A DNA stretch of 64,000 nt from Rebecca billardiae RCC1528. Its lineage: Eukaryota > Haptophyta. The notes beneath the pieces were generated by a model. The model saw nothing but the letters and a program-made list of their open reading frames with translations, did no database searches and was not told the origin of the DNA. The stretch lies in contig OZ251237.1 in NCBI GenBank assembly GCA_965240325.2, positions 620,001 to 684,000 of the forward strand, read 5' to 3'. How positions within the stretch are numbered: position 1 is the first letter of the stretch; each line of letters opens with the position of its first letter. Below, piece after piece: positions 40,423-49,586 of this stretch. Both the position numbers and the translations under genes were made by a program.

Positions 40423-40873
40423 CACATGGATCGGTCGTCCGCAACACATGCGTGGTGTTCAGCGCGCGCAGCGGTCGGCGTCCGTGAGCCGGCACGCGGT
40501 ATTACTCCGCGGCGCGTCCCAGTAGAGCCCAGCATAGCAGCACTTGCGACGACGCTGCTGCTGTAGTCTAGTAGCGCTGCTGATCAGACGATCGGACTCG
40601 GCTCGGCCAGTGCACACGGAGTGCGACGGTCATTACTATTATTAATTATTGGCATATTAATTCACTGACGAAATGGCACACTGTGGGCGGCTGGTCCCGG
40701 CTGGTCGGACTGGCATTGGCTATGATTTTAACGACACAGGTAGGACGACGCGGGTCTCGTCCCAATTCGTCGGCGGCAGTGCCCGATCGTCGACACGAAG
40801 TCTGACTACTCGTCGTCGTTACAATTTAATTTATATTAGACCGATGCTTTTAAATACGACGACGCCGACGATA

Positions 40874-41066
<193 letters not shown>

Positions 41067-42215
41067 TAACCACTCGGCCATGCCCTGCTCGCTCGAAGCG
41101 TCGAGCACGACCGAGAGCTGGATTGGTCGTGGCGTGAACTGCTGCTTATTGGGACAGTCCACGATGATCATGACTTGGGACACGATCATGTTACATAGGT
41201 GATTAGGTCGGGATTTTACCAACTACGAACGACGGGCGCGGGCAGTGCGGAGGCGCAGCTGCCCGTGGTCGAGAGGGCGCCCGTGAGGTCCGTCAGTCAC
41301 GGAGGTCGACGGCCGATCTGGCTGACCAGACAGCACTGGTTGCACAGCACCGTGATCCCAGACAGAGGGTGGGAGGGTGGGCAAACAGTGAACCGCCTCC
41401 GCGGAGCTGACGCGGCAGCACGTGAGCTGCTGTCAGACGAGAATGTGATGCCGGCGGACGAGCGACGACGCGGCTGCGGTGCGGCGCTGCAGGGCGGAGG
41501 CGCTGACAGCAGCAACCTCACCGAGCAGAGGGGACTACCAAAGGCGTACACCTCCTGTGTGCCGAGCTCACAAGAGTGGTCGGATGAGAGTGTAGCGTGC
41601 GGTGTCGTGGGCCCCCTGCCCAGCTCGGCGCCTTGTGTCATGACGCCCCCGTACCTTGGGCCGAGCCGTGCCGAGGCCAGAAGAGTCGCCTCGGATGGAA
41701 CAGGAATCGCCGAGCAAGTCCTGCAGGCGGTGCCCGGTGCCGACCGGATCATTGGCTGCCGAAAAGGGGTCCGACCAGGACTGCGCGCGCTGGGCGGCGG
41801 GCGCCCCGGCCGGACAGCTGGTTGATGATCATGATGCGGTGATGTCTGATGATGCCAAGCGAGCCGGATTCTCGGTCGGTCGCTCTTAGACACTCCGAGT
41901 TATTGTGCCAATAACGCCACACATAATGATATATTCTTGGGATAACCGCGAAGCTCCGAGCGTCCCGAGCCCTGCTAAAAGGGCTCGGGGCTGCACTCAG
42001 CTCAACAAAATCGCGCCGCCATCTGAGATCAATACGGCCGAATACGGTCCCGGCCGCGGGGCCGAGGACAGGCGGTCGTGAGTCGCCGGCCAGAGTAACT
42101 CGCAGCACGCCGCGGACAGTGTCAGTCGTCGTCGGCGGCGACGGCGCGGCTGACAGTAAGCTGCTACTACAATTAGCAGTGCCGGCGCCCGTACTACGAA
42201 GTATGCCTATACATC

Positions 42216-42249
42216 TCACTAAGAATAAGAGGCGCACACAGCTCAGGCA
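42216..42249 (-). repeat. Dispersed element end, copy 3 (inverted)
   Basis: CACTAAGAATAAGAGGCGCA and the following CACAGCTCAGGCA are the reverse complement of the repeats at 23541 and 55600. Confidence 0.85.
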
Positions 42250-42296
42250 CCCCTGACGGGCTGAGCCTGCGCGATGCCACGAGCTACTCCGAGACC

Positions 42297-42794
42297 TCAC
42301 CACCATCTCCGAGATGATTGTACTTGAGCCTCGAGCAGCCCATCAATCTGGGCTTGCAGCACCACGATCTGGTCTCGGAGAGCCTCGCGCTCGTCCGCCG
42401 CCCGTCGGAACTCCTCCCACTGCCGGCGCTCGTTGGCTTTGATGCGCTCCGCCTCCTTGGCCTTTGCGCGATTCTGGCGAGAGACCTCTAATGCCACCGT
42501 GGCCCCCACGATGCTGAAGACGACGGATTCGCCGAGAAGCTCGGAGCCAATGTCCAACGCCTTCTCCTGCGTGATCGGTGCCATTGTCGCTATAGAGCCG
42601 CGGCTGAGCCATCCCTGGCCAGTCACCCAACGCGTCAGATTGATGTTGGTCCGATGCGCGAGCCCGCCGGCCCATGACAACGGCGGTGCGAGCGCGGGGT
42701 GCAGCTTCGCCTCACGCTTCACGAAGTTTGCGATTGGCTTGCTCACCTGCTTGACCAGGACGAGGGACAGCTTGCCCGCGAGCGCGAGCGCCAT
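42297..42794 (-). CDS. OPA3-like mitochondrial protein
   Basis: Single exon, 165 residues. The start MALALAGKLSLVLVKQVSKP matches the OPA3 N-terminus (hydrophobic stretch then RQVSKPLAN-type motif); here VKQVSKPIANFVKREA. The middle keeps EKALDIGSELLGESVVFSIV, the family's GAELLGE-(A/S) hydrophobic motif, and the C-terminus is a coiled coil (QWEEFRRAADEREALRDQIV). OPA3 proteins sit at mitochondrial membranes and affect organelle shape and lipid handling; the exact activity is unknown. Length is close to the human form (179). It is divergent from the EngB-like gene, 142 bp apart. Confidence 0.9.
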   Translation of the reverse strand: MALALAGKLSLVLVKQVSKPIANFVKREAKLHPALAPPLSWAGGLAHRTNINLTRWVTGQGWLSRGSIATMAPITQEKALDIGSELLGESVVFSIVGATVALEVSRQNRAKAKEAERIKANERRQWEEFRRAADEREALRDQIVVLQAQIDGLLEAQVQSSRRWW

Positions 42795-42936
42795 TGCGGG
42801 AGGCGGAAGGCGGAGGACCAGACACGCGGAACCAAAGGAAAACCAGTGCGATGCCCTGCTCAGTGCTCACGAGTTTCTGGGAAGGTGCCGCCGCCATCGC
42901 CAGTCTTCCCGCGAGTCGCGACCGACGTCAGTGGCG
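42795..42936. promoter_or_regulatory. Shared promoter region, OPA3-like / EngB-like
   Basis: 142 bp between divergent start codons, both for likely organelle proteins. No TATA box recognised. Confidence 0.5.
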
Positions 42937-43656
42937 ATGTGGCTTCCGCTTGCGGCAGCGCTCCTGTCCTCCACCCGCATGGGACGCATGGGCGTCACCC
43001 GTCGGGCTGCGCAGACCGGCGCCATCCGCTGCGCGGCCACACGCGCGGGCAAGCTGCAGCAGCGCGCGCAGGAGACAGAATTTGTTGGCAGCTTCAATGA
43101 CTGGCGCAAGATGCCGAACTCGCCCGCCCCCGAGATTGCCCTCTTTGGTCGATCGAACGTGGGCAAGTCGTCGGCACTCAACTGCCTCATCGGCCGCCGC
43201 AAGAAGATCGCTCGCGTGTCCAAGACCCCCGGCTGCACGACCGCGCTCAACCTGTATCGCGTCGGCAGCGTCTGCACAATCTGTGATCTGCCAGGCTACG
43301 GATACGCGAAGCGCGGCGCAGAGCTGCAGGCGGAGTGGGCACGCTCGATCTCGAAGTACGTCGCCGAGCGGCCTGAGCTGCGCGCCTGCGTCGTCTTCCT
43401 CGACCCGCGCCACGGGCCCAAGGACAGCGACGCCAACTTCTTCGAGTGGCTGCGCTCCCTGGAGGTGCCGGAGGACCGGCTGATCGCGGTCGCAACCAAG
43501 GTGGACACGATGCCGCCCGCACGCGTCGACGCAGCGCTGGACGAGTTGGCCGCGGCGTACGGACTGCTCGAGCGGCCGATCGCGTTCTCGTCATCGACTG
43601 GCGCCGGGCGCGACCAGCTCTGGCGCACAATGGAGGGCGCTGCGCTGAGCCGATAA
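42937..43656 (+). CDS. EngB/YihA-family GTPase, probably organellar
   Basis: Single exon, 239 residues from MWLPLAAALLSSTRMGRMGV, an organelle-targeting-type leader (hydrophobic then Arg-rich). The frame is open further upstream, but that region is the promoter and the opposite gene. Motifs: G1 GRSNVGKSS (71-79), G2 region TPGCTTALN, G3 DLPGYGYA (117-124), G4 TKVD (187-190), G5 region FSSSTGAG (218-224). The circularly ordered GRSNVGKSS plus DLPGYGYA pair is specific for EngB, which assists large ribosomal subunit assembly in bacteria and in chloroplasts or mitochondria. The opening of the mature domain (VGSFNDWRKMPNSPAPEIAL) also fits the family. Plastid versus mitochondrial location cannot be decided. 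Confidence 0.93.
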   Translation: MWLPLAAALLSSTRMGRMGVTRRAAQTGAIRCAATRAGKLQQRAQETEFVGSFNDWRKMPNSPAPEIALFGRSNVGKSSALNCLIGRRKKIARVSKTPGCTTALNLYRVGSVCTICDLPGYGYAKRGAELQAEWARSISKYVAERPELRACVVFLDPRHGPKDSDANFFEWLRSLEVPEDRLIAVATKVDTMPPARVDAALDELAAAYGLLERPIAFSSSTGAGRDQLWRTMEGAALSR

Positions 43657-43798
43657 CTGGCGATAAGATGCCGCAGCGCCGCTCAGCGCAACGACGCAGT
43701 GCGTTCAATGAGCCGGCTCTATCTTGGGCCGGCTGCCCAGTGGCCAGTCTTCGACGATGTTCTCCGCGCCGCCGGAAGCTCGGGTCGCCGCACTCATT

Positions 43799-44606
43799 AG
43801 GGTGTGGGGGCAACACGGCAAAGTCCGCGCTAACGTTAGGTAGTTAGAGAAATTTTAGATAGGCGGGATCCGGCCCTATTTGAGCTCTAACGTGGGGGCC
43901 TCGCTCCGGAGGGCCCAGGTCGCGCTTACGAGGGGGGAATCTGGCTCTGTAAGGGCTCGCCGTAACGTTAGCTCCCCTAAGTGGGAGATCGCGTCGCCGC
44001 GACCTTTGATTCGCGCCGCGGCGCCGCAAAGGGCGCACGAGGACAGCTCGGCTCGCTGGCGCAGCGCCGCACGGAGGCGCGCGCGCGCAGCTCGCGAGTG
44101 CGCGCGCGCGCGTTCTCGCGCGTTCGTCGCGCGAGAAGAAGTCTTCGCGTTCGCGGCGCCTTCGTGCGACCAGAAGCCGACGTGGCCTACGTCGTGCGCT
44201 CTTGCGTGCGTGCCGGTGTGCCCGGCAAGCGTTGCGTGCGCGCCGTGCGCTCGCCGCGCTGGTGCACTCCTTGGAGAGCGCGCGGTTGGCGGGTCGCGCG
44301 AGCAGGGTGCCGTGCGTAGCGCTGCGAACGACGGGAGCTACCGCGGTCCGCACCCCTGCACGTGGCAATGAAAGCGCCAAGGTGGCTGAGCGAGCGCTGG
44401 CCCTCGCACGCGGTGGCGATGGTTCTTCTGGGCACCCTCGCCGCGTTTTGAATGCCGAGATTCAAGTCTCTAACGTAACAAAAGCGACCGTGCCCCCACC
44501 CTCATCCACGCTTTCCTTGGTAGGCTTCCGCTTACGTTTTCATATTCACCGGACAAATAGAGATCCTAACGTTAGCGCGGACTTTGCCGTGTTGCCCCCA
44601 CACCCT
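43799..44606. mobile_element. 808-bp element with perfect 42-bp terminal inverted repeats
   Basis: The first 42 bp (43799-43840, starting AGGGTGTGGGGGCAACACGG) are the exact reverse complement of the last 42 bp (44565-44606). The ends are flanked by ATT on each side (43796-43798 and 44607-44609); a TA duplication is an alternative reading if the ends are trimmed by one base. The motif AACGTTAG recurs inside (near 43965). Internal frames are Arg/Ala-rich and have no transposase motif, so it is non-autonomous. Identical ends indicate a recent insertion. Confidence 0.92.
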
Positions 44607-44716
44607 ATTGTTCTGCACCGTACCGTACTGTATACGTTCTATACTACTAGTAGAGGGTGAAGCCAGATACGGTTTGGGGCAACAATACAGCACAATGTTG
44701 AAGCGACGCGCAGTGC

Positions 44717-44779
44717 GGCTTCAGCGCGGCTTCACGCCCGCTGAAGCCCGCTGAAGCGGGCTGAAGCCGCGCTGAAGCC
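44717..44779. repeat. Perfect-arm hairpin of GCTGAAGC units
   Basis: GGCTTCAGCGCGGCTTCA (44717-44734) pairs exactly with 44762-44779, and the next seven bases GCCCGCT also pair with AGCGGGC, with one unpaired C. The result is a stem of about 25 bp and a 12-base loop. The octamer GCTGAAGC or its complement is repeated throughout. Confidence 0.9.
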
Positions 44780-46694
44780 AGCATGGACGACGCGCCCGCG
44801 ACCGTCCGTGCTGCCATTCGCGCCGGCGCCGTCGCCATCGGCGACAGCCGGCGACAGCCGTCGCCATCGGCGACGGCGACACCCGTGCTCGCGCAGGTCA
44901 TTCCAGGCCGCGCTCCTTGCCGCCCCTCCCGCCCCTCTTGGCCCTCGGCGGCCCCTCTCCAGCGGCGGCGCCAGCGGCGCCGCCGCTGCCGGCGGCCGCG
45001 GCGCCGGCGAGGATGAGGAGGAGGAGGAGGAGGAGGAGGAGCCGCCCCGCCGGCGCTGGCGCGCGCAAGAGGAGGAGGAAGAGGAGGAGGAGGAGGAGCC
45101 CCGCCGCCCGCGCTCGTCTCGAGGGCGAGGTGGGAGCAAACGCGAGCGCGTGCCCCGCCCGGCTGGGTTGGGCGCGCCGCCGCGCAGCGGCGCGCCGCTG
45201 AGGGCGCGTGATGACGGCGAGGGGCGAGTGCGGGAATCGCTGCGCGGGACGACCGCGAGGGACCTTGCGGCAAGAGTAGGAGAGCGTCATGCCCCACCTC
45301 CCACCCCCAGCTCCACAGTCACCCCCACGGTCAGCCGCCATTGAGCAACATCGGCGGGCGGAAGCTGTGACCTTGATGATCACAGATCAGCCCAGATCAC
45401 AGATCAGCCCACCCACCGTGCATGCGGACCGCCGCGCGCGCGGGCAGCCAGAGATTCACCGCACGGCGACGATCATACGTATACTGTCTCATGTGCGGTA
45501 GCCTAAGCGCATAGTCTCCTTGCTGGCGGCAGCGGGGTGAGCGGACCAACCGAGCAGGCCTGAGGCTGCCGACTCCGTCCACGCGATTGCCCTCAGCCGA
45601 TTCGGGCGACCGGGCGCGGAGCGCGGCTCGACGCTCGGCGGGCTCCGCAGTCGCCATGCAGCTCAGCTCAGCCGTCGCCGCTCGGCGGTCACTGGCGATG
45701 GCACCTGCCGACCGCACACCGTGGCTATGTAAGGCATGGCGCTCTTCCACCAGCACCCCGCCGCTGCTGCCATTTGGAGCCGCAGGTCGCCGCGTCAGCC
45801 TGTTGCTGACGAGTGTGCGGCCAGGTAGCCCTGCACCAAGCAATGCTGGGCGGGGGCGCAGCGAGACCGCACGTCGCGGGGCCACACGCGGATGGGTCCG
45901 CGGCGAAGCACGGGTCGGCACACACTCCTCGCCAACTTGCCTCCGCCGAAGGGGGCGACTCAACGCCAGGGATCTCCGGATCACTTCACCACAGACGATC
46001 CGCCTTCTGCCATGCAGAGGCGCACCAGACGGGTGCTTGCACGTGTGCGCGTGCGGCGCTGTGGAGTCAGCAGAGAGGCCAGCGCTCACAGTGTCTACGG
46101 CCATCCATTCCTCATCACCCTCGTCCTCGCCCTCGTCGAATTCCTTGCCAGCCGGCAGCGCGCGCCTCATTCAAATCGCCGCGTGCACGTGGCCCAGGCG
46201 GACGCCGGGGGTCGGCGGGCCATCGCGTCAAGGCGGCTGGTCGGCAGGGCGCGGCACGTCGGCGACCGACTGGGACGCGCCCACTGTCGCCTCGCCACCC
46301 GCTAGACTGCGCGGATCGCCGCGACCGTGGCCACCGCGCGCCCGCTTCACCGGCTTCGTGCGGCTTCGCCGGGCGGCCGCACCCACCTATGCCGGCTTCA
46401 CGCGAGTCAAACATACCGTCACTGTATCTGTCAGGCCTACGCCATCGACACGCGCGGGTCCACCACGCCCGCGCACGCACTCATGTTGGCAGCGGGCGGC
46501 GTGGCCGGCCGCCATGCGGCGACGGGGGGACTAGTCCCGGACTTGGCGTTTGCCCAACGGGGGGGGGCCCGAAAAGATTCCTACTGCTCACCACTGTCTT
46601 GATGTTCTCGCGTCCGCAAGTGGGGCGGCTGGTGGGCAGTCCTTGGGCAGGCGTCACGCTGTCGACGTCGCGCCCAGACCAGTCCACCGCTTCG
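44780..46694. other. Intergenic region with polypurine tracts
   Basis: GAG-repeat polypurine tracts at about 45013-45043 and 45068-45099 read as Glu runs or, on the other strand, Leu runs. Frames over 44800-45400 are Arg/Glu low complexity; those at 45400-46600 on both strands look degenerate. I cannot support a gene. Confidence 0.5.
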
Positions 46695-47603
46695 ATGCTG
46701 TCCATCGTGCTTGCCCTCGCAGGGGCCACCGCGCCGACGATGTCGCGCCTCGGCTTCTCCAAATACCATGGGCTGGGGAACGACTTCATCCTCGTGGACA
46801 ACCGCGCCTCGTCGGAGCTGCTGCTCTCTGCTGACGACGCAGTGCAGCTCTGCGACCGCAACTTTGGCATTGGGGGCGACGGAGTCATCTTCGTGACGCC
46901 CGCGGAGGGCGAGGCAGACTATGGCATGCGCATCATCAACTCGGACGGTTCCGAGCCGGAGATGTGTGGCAACGGCATCCGCTGCATGGCCAAGTACGTC
47001 GCTGATCTCGAGGGCAGGTCCACGCCGCACACGTACCGTATCTCGACGCTCGCGGGCATGATCGTCCCTGAGATCCGTGCGGATGGGCTGGTCACGGTGG
47101 ACATGGGGGAGCCGATCTTGGAAGGCAAGGATGTGCCGACGACGCTTCCGACGGACGAGCAGGGCCGGGTCATCGAGGCGCCGCTCGAGGTGGCGGGCAA
47201 GTCGTGGCAGGTGACGTGCGTGTCGATGGGCAACCCACACGCCATCGTCTTTGTCGACGCGCTCGACGACGAGTCGCTGCCGCTGCACACGATCGGGCCG
47301 CTCTTCGAGAAGAACGCGGTGTTCCCCGCGCGCACGAACACGGAGTTCGTGCAGGTGCTCTCGGACACTCATCTTAAGATGCGCGTGTGGGAGCGCGGCG
47401 CCGGGCCGACGCTTGCCTGTGGCACCGGCGCCTGCGCGCTTACTGTGGCAGCCGCGCTCGCTGGCAAGGCGTCGCGCAAGTGCACGGTGACGCTGCCGGG
47501 CGGCGACCTGGAGATCGAGTGGCGCGAGAGTGACAACAGGTGCCTCATGACGGGCCCTGCCGAGCTTGTCTTCCAAGGGCAGCTCTACAGCCCTGGCAAC
47601 TGA
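46695..47603 (+). CDS. dapF: Diaminopimelate epimerase
   Basis: Single exon, 302 residues. The enzyme interconverts LL- and meso-diaminopimelate in lysine biosynthesis, without a cofactor, using two cysteines. Both are present: C91 in EMCGNGIRC and C242 in LACGTGACA. Other family blocks: [63 protein letters not shown] and VWERGAGPT. The leader [16 protein letters not shown] is hydrophobic and could be the signal part of a plastid presequence; an in-frame Met at 46602 is an alternative start. Presence of DapF points to the plant/bacterial-type lysine route, normal for algae. No introns. Confidence 0.96.
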   Translation: MLSIVLALAGATAPTMSRLGFSKYHGLGNDFILVDNRASSELLLSADDAVQLCDRNFGIGGDGVIFVTPAEGEADYGMRIINSDGSEPEMCGNGIRCMAKYVADLEGRSTPHTYRISTLAGMIVPEIRADGLVTVDMGEPILEGKDVPTTLPTDEQGRVIEAPLEVAGKSWQVTCVSMGNPHAIVFVDALDDESLPLHTIGPLFEKNAVFPARTNTEFVQVLSDTHLKMRVWERGAGPTLACGTGACALTVAAALAGKASRKCTVTLPGGDLEIEWRESDNRCLMTGPAELVFQGQLYSPGN

Positions 47604-48139
47604 TTGAGTATGACGACTGGACACCAGTGCACGGTGACGGTGCCGGATCCAGCAGGCAGCAGCGGGCCAGCGGCACGGCGGACGCGGTGGACGGTGCGGG
47701 TGTTCAAAAAATAACAGTCAGCCTATAATGGGTATCATAGCTAGTCATAATCAATGATTAATGCTAAGCTTCAAAATATAACTATTATAAGCAGCACTCG
47801 GAATTAATAGTAGTAGTAGATTGTATTATTATAAATTAAATATTAAAATATAATAATATACTGCTATACTAATTCTACGCCCTGCATCATGCACTATTCA
47901 TGCAGTCTCGGCGGACCGTGATGGCTTGATGCGCTGTTGCAGTGTTGGCTCGTCGACGAGTTCGTCGTGCAACGTAAATCATCGCGGCTGACTCGGGAGT
48001 ACTAGTTGAGCCAGGCCGAACCTGCTGCTGACGAGCGTCTCGTGACCATCGCGATCCGCCGCGCTAGGTCTCCGGCGAGCGCCTCGTGACCCTTCGGCCT
48101 CCGCCGCATTCGCCCAGTGCCACCCGCGCGCCGGCGCGC
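47604..48139. other. Convergent intergenic region, AT-rich
   Basis: 47710-47880 is strongly AT-rich with ATTAT-type words. No gene or clear repeat. Confidence 0.65.
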
Positions 48140-49168
48140 TCATGGCAGGCTAAATAGGTGCAGCGCGTTGGAGTCGTACGCGCTCGCGGCGACAGAGGGC
48201 GCGCCGTTCTCGCCGTGGAAGGCGACGCCGCACAAAATCGCGTCCTGCACCTGCCAGAAGCAGACGTTCTTGACCTCGGCGCTGTCGCCGTCCTCCGCGA
48301 TGCTCCACACGCTCACGAAGGTGTCCTCCGACGCCGCCGCCACCAGCGGCTTGCTGGGGTGCACCGCGAGCGCGTTGATCCAGCGCGCGTGCGCAGCCAC
48401 TTTTGCCAGCTTGGCGCCAGATTCCGCGTGATGGACGTACAGCTCGCCGTTCGAGTATGAGCTGACGACCAGGCCGCGGCTTACGACCACGCTGGTGCAC
48501 GCGAGCTCGTCGACGACGATCCGGCGGCCCGCGAGGAACGTGTTGCCGTCGCTTGTGCTCCAGAGCTGCACCGCTCCCGCGCTGTCGGCGCGCGCAACGA
48601 GCACGCCGCCTGCGCTGCGCGGGCCTGTGCTGAGCTCGACGACAGGCGGCTCGTGCTCGGCAGGCGGCTTGGTCCGCAGCGTCTGCGCGAGGGTGAACTT
48701 GCCCTGCGAGCGGTCGTGATGGAACACGACCACCGCGCCGATCGACGTGCCCACGCACAGGCAGTCCACGCCGCCCGCGGTGAAGGAGCACAGGCCAGTA
48801 GTGTACGCATCATGCGCGGCAATCTCTGCCGGCGCCTTGGCGACTAGCGTCGGGAGCGGCGCCCAGAGGAACATACGCTTGGCGTCGGCGCTCCAGACCT
48901 GCAGGCCAGTCTTGAGCGCGAGGGCGAGGTAGGGCGCCCCCCCCTCGAACACGCACCACTTGCTCTGCATCACGAGGGCGCCATCCTCTGTCGCGACCGT
49001 GCCGACGTTCGCCGAGCTGCCGCTGAGCTTGGAGTTGACGACCTTCGCTTTGGACTGGCTGGCGAAGGCGAGGAGCGCTCCGCTCGACGAGAGGTTGTTC
49101 AGCACGAGGGACGCGCTGCTGTCGGCTGTGCACGTTGTCGGCGACGCCATGGGGAGCGGGTGGACCAC
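48140..49168 (-). CDS. WD-repeat protein, WDR54-like
   Basis: Single exon, 342 residues (336 if MASPTTCTA at 49150 is used). A small WD40 propeller: strand patterns with W-D/S ends include TGLQVW, AGAVQLWSTSDG and EDTFVSVWSI. Blocks diagnostic of WDR54 are the early SKWCVFEGGAPYLAL, DCLCVGTSIGAVVVFHHD, SYSNGELYVHHAESGAKLAK, VAAHARWINALAVHP and, at the end, DAILCGVAFHGENGAPSVAA, ending with YDSNALHLFSL, as human WDR54 does with CGARFCDSSGNSFAVTGYD. WDR54 function is poorly known (membrane signalling and adhesion have been proposed in mammals); it tends to be present in ciliated organisms. It is divergent from the RWP-RK gene. Confidence 0.85.
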   Translation of the reverse strand: MVHPLPMASPTTCTADSSASLVLNNLSSSGALLAFASQSKAKVVNSKLSGSSANVGTVATEDGALVMQSKWCVFEGGAPYLALALKTGLQVWSADAKRMFLWAPLPTLVAKAPAEIAAHDAYTTGLCSFTAGGVDCLCVGTSIGAVVVFHHDRSQGKFTLAQTLRTKPPAEHEPPVVELSTGPRSAGGVLVARADSAGAVQLWSTSDGNTFLAGRRIVVDELACTSVVVSRGLVVSSYSNGELYVHHAESGAKLAKVAAHARWINALAVHPSKPLVAAASEDTFVSVWSIAEDGDSAEVKNVCFWQVQDAILCGVAFHGENGAPSVAASAYDSNALHLFSLP

Positions 49169-49586
49169 GCGGACGAGGATGGCGGCGCGAATGGCCTGAT
49201 GGTCCGGTGTGCGATCTGGGATTCTGGGTCCGGGTTGATTGATTGATGAGTGAATCTGGAATCAACCCAAAAAGAAAAGGCGGGGAAAAGAAAATGTCTT
49301 TCGTGCCTCTCCGAGAGCTCGCCGAGGCGTCCATAGTCAGTTTGGGGCCATAGTGTTCTGGGCTCTGCGCCCGAACCCTGGCCTTCGCGCAGGCAATCGC
49401 CCTCGGCAGTCCGCTTGGGCGATGGCGCAGCCTGATGGAACCAGGTCGGTGAACCCGGTCGGTGTGTCGCTTGACAAAGTTTACTTAGGAATAAGAGACT
49501 CAGAGAGACGGCCTTGCGCGAGCGACCAGCGCAGCCGCACCCAGCGCAGCCGCGCTCTCGCGCGGCGCGGCAGGGGGCGTGCCGGC
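49169..49586. promoter_or_regulatory. Shared upstream region, WDR54-like / RWP-RK
   Basis: About 420 bp between divergent starts, the longest of the head-to-head gaps. It contains a degenerate dispersed-element end at 49479-49500 (GTTTACTTAGGAATAAGAGA), so part of the spacing comes from old element debris. Confidence 0.45.

Noticed and set aside
41199-41893. Overlapping frames of about 200 codons on both strands
   Set aside because: Neither has a recognisable motif, and both have intergenic-type composition; no divergent partner or splice context.
44783-45383. Arg/Glu-rich frames over the GAG repeats
   Set aside because: Low-complexity translation of polypurine tracts on both strands; no conserved segment.
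45397-46170. 257-codon minus-strand frame beginning with an acidic stretch
   Set aside because: The beginning looks protein-like, but the rest is Arg/Ala-rich and similar quality exists in other frames; could be element debris, not supportable as a gene.
46561-46694. Upstream extension of diaminopimelate epimerase to a Met at 46602
   Set aside because: Not excluded, but the 46695 Met gives a leader of signal-peptide type directly before the conserved domain; the upstream part shows no conserved residues.
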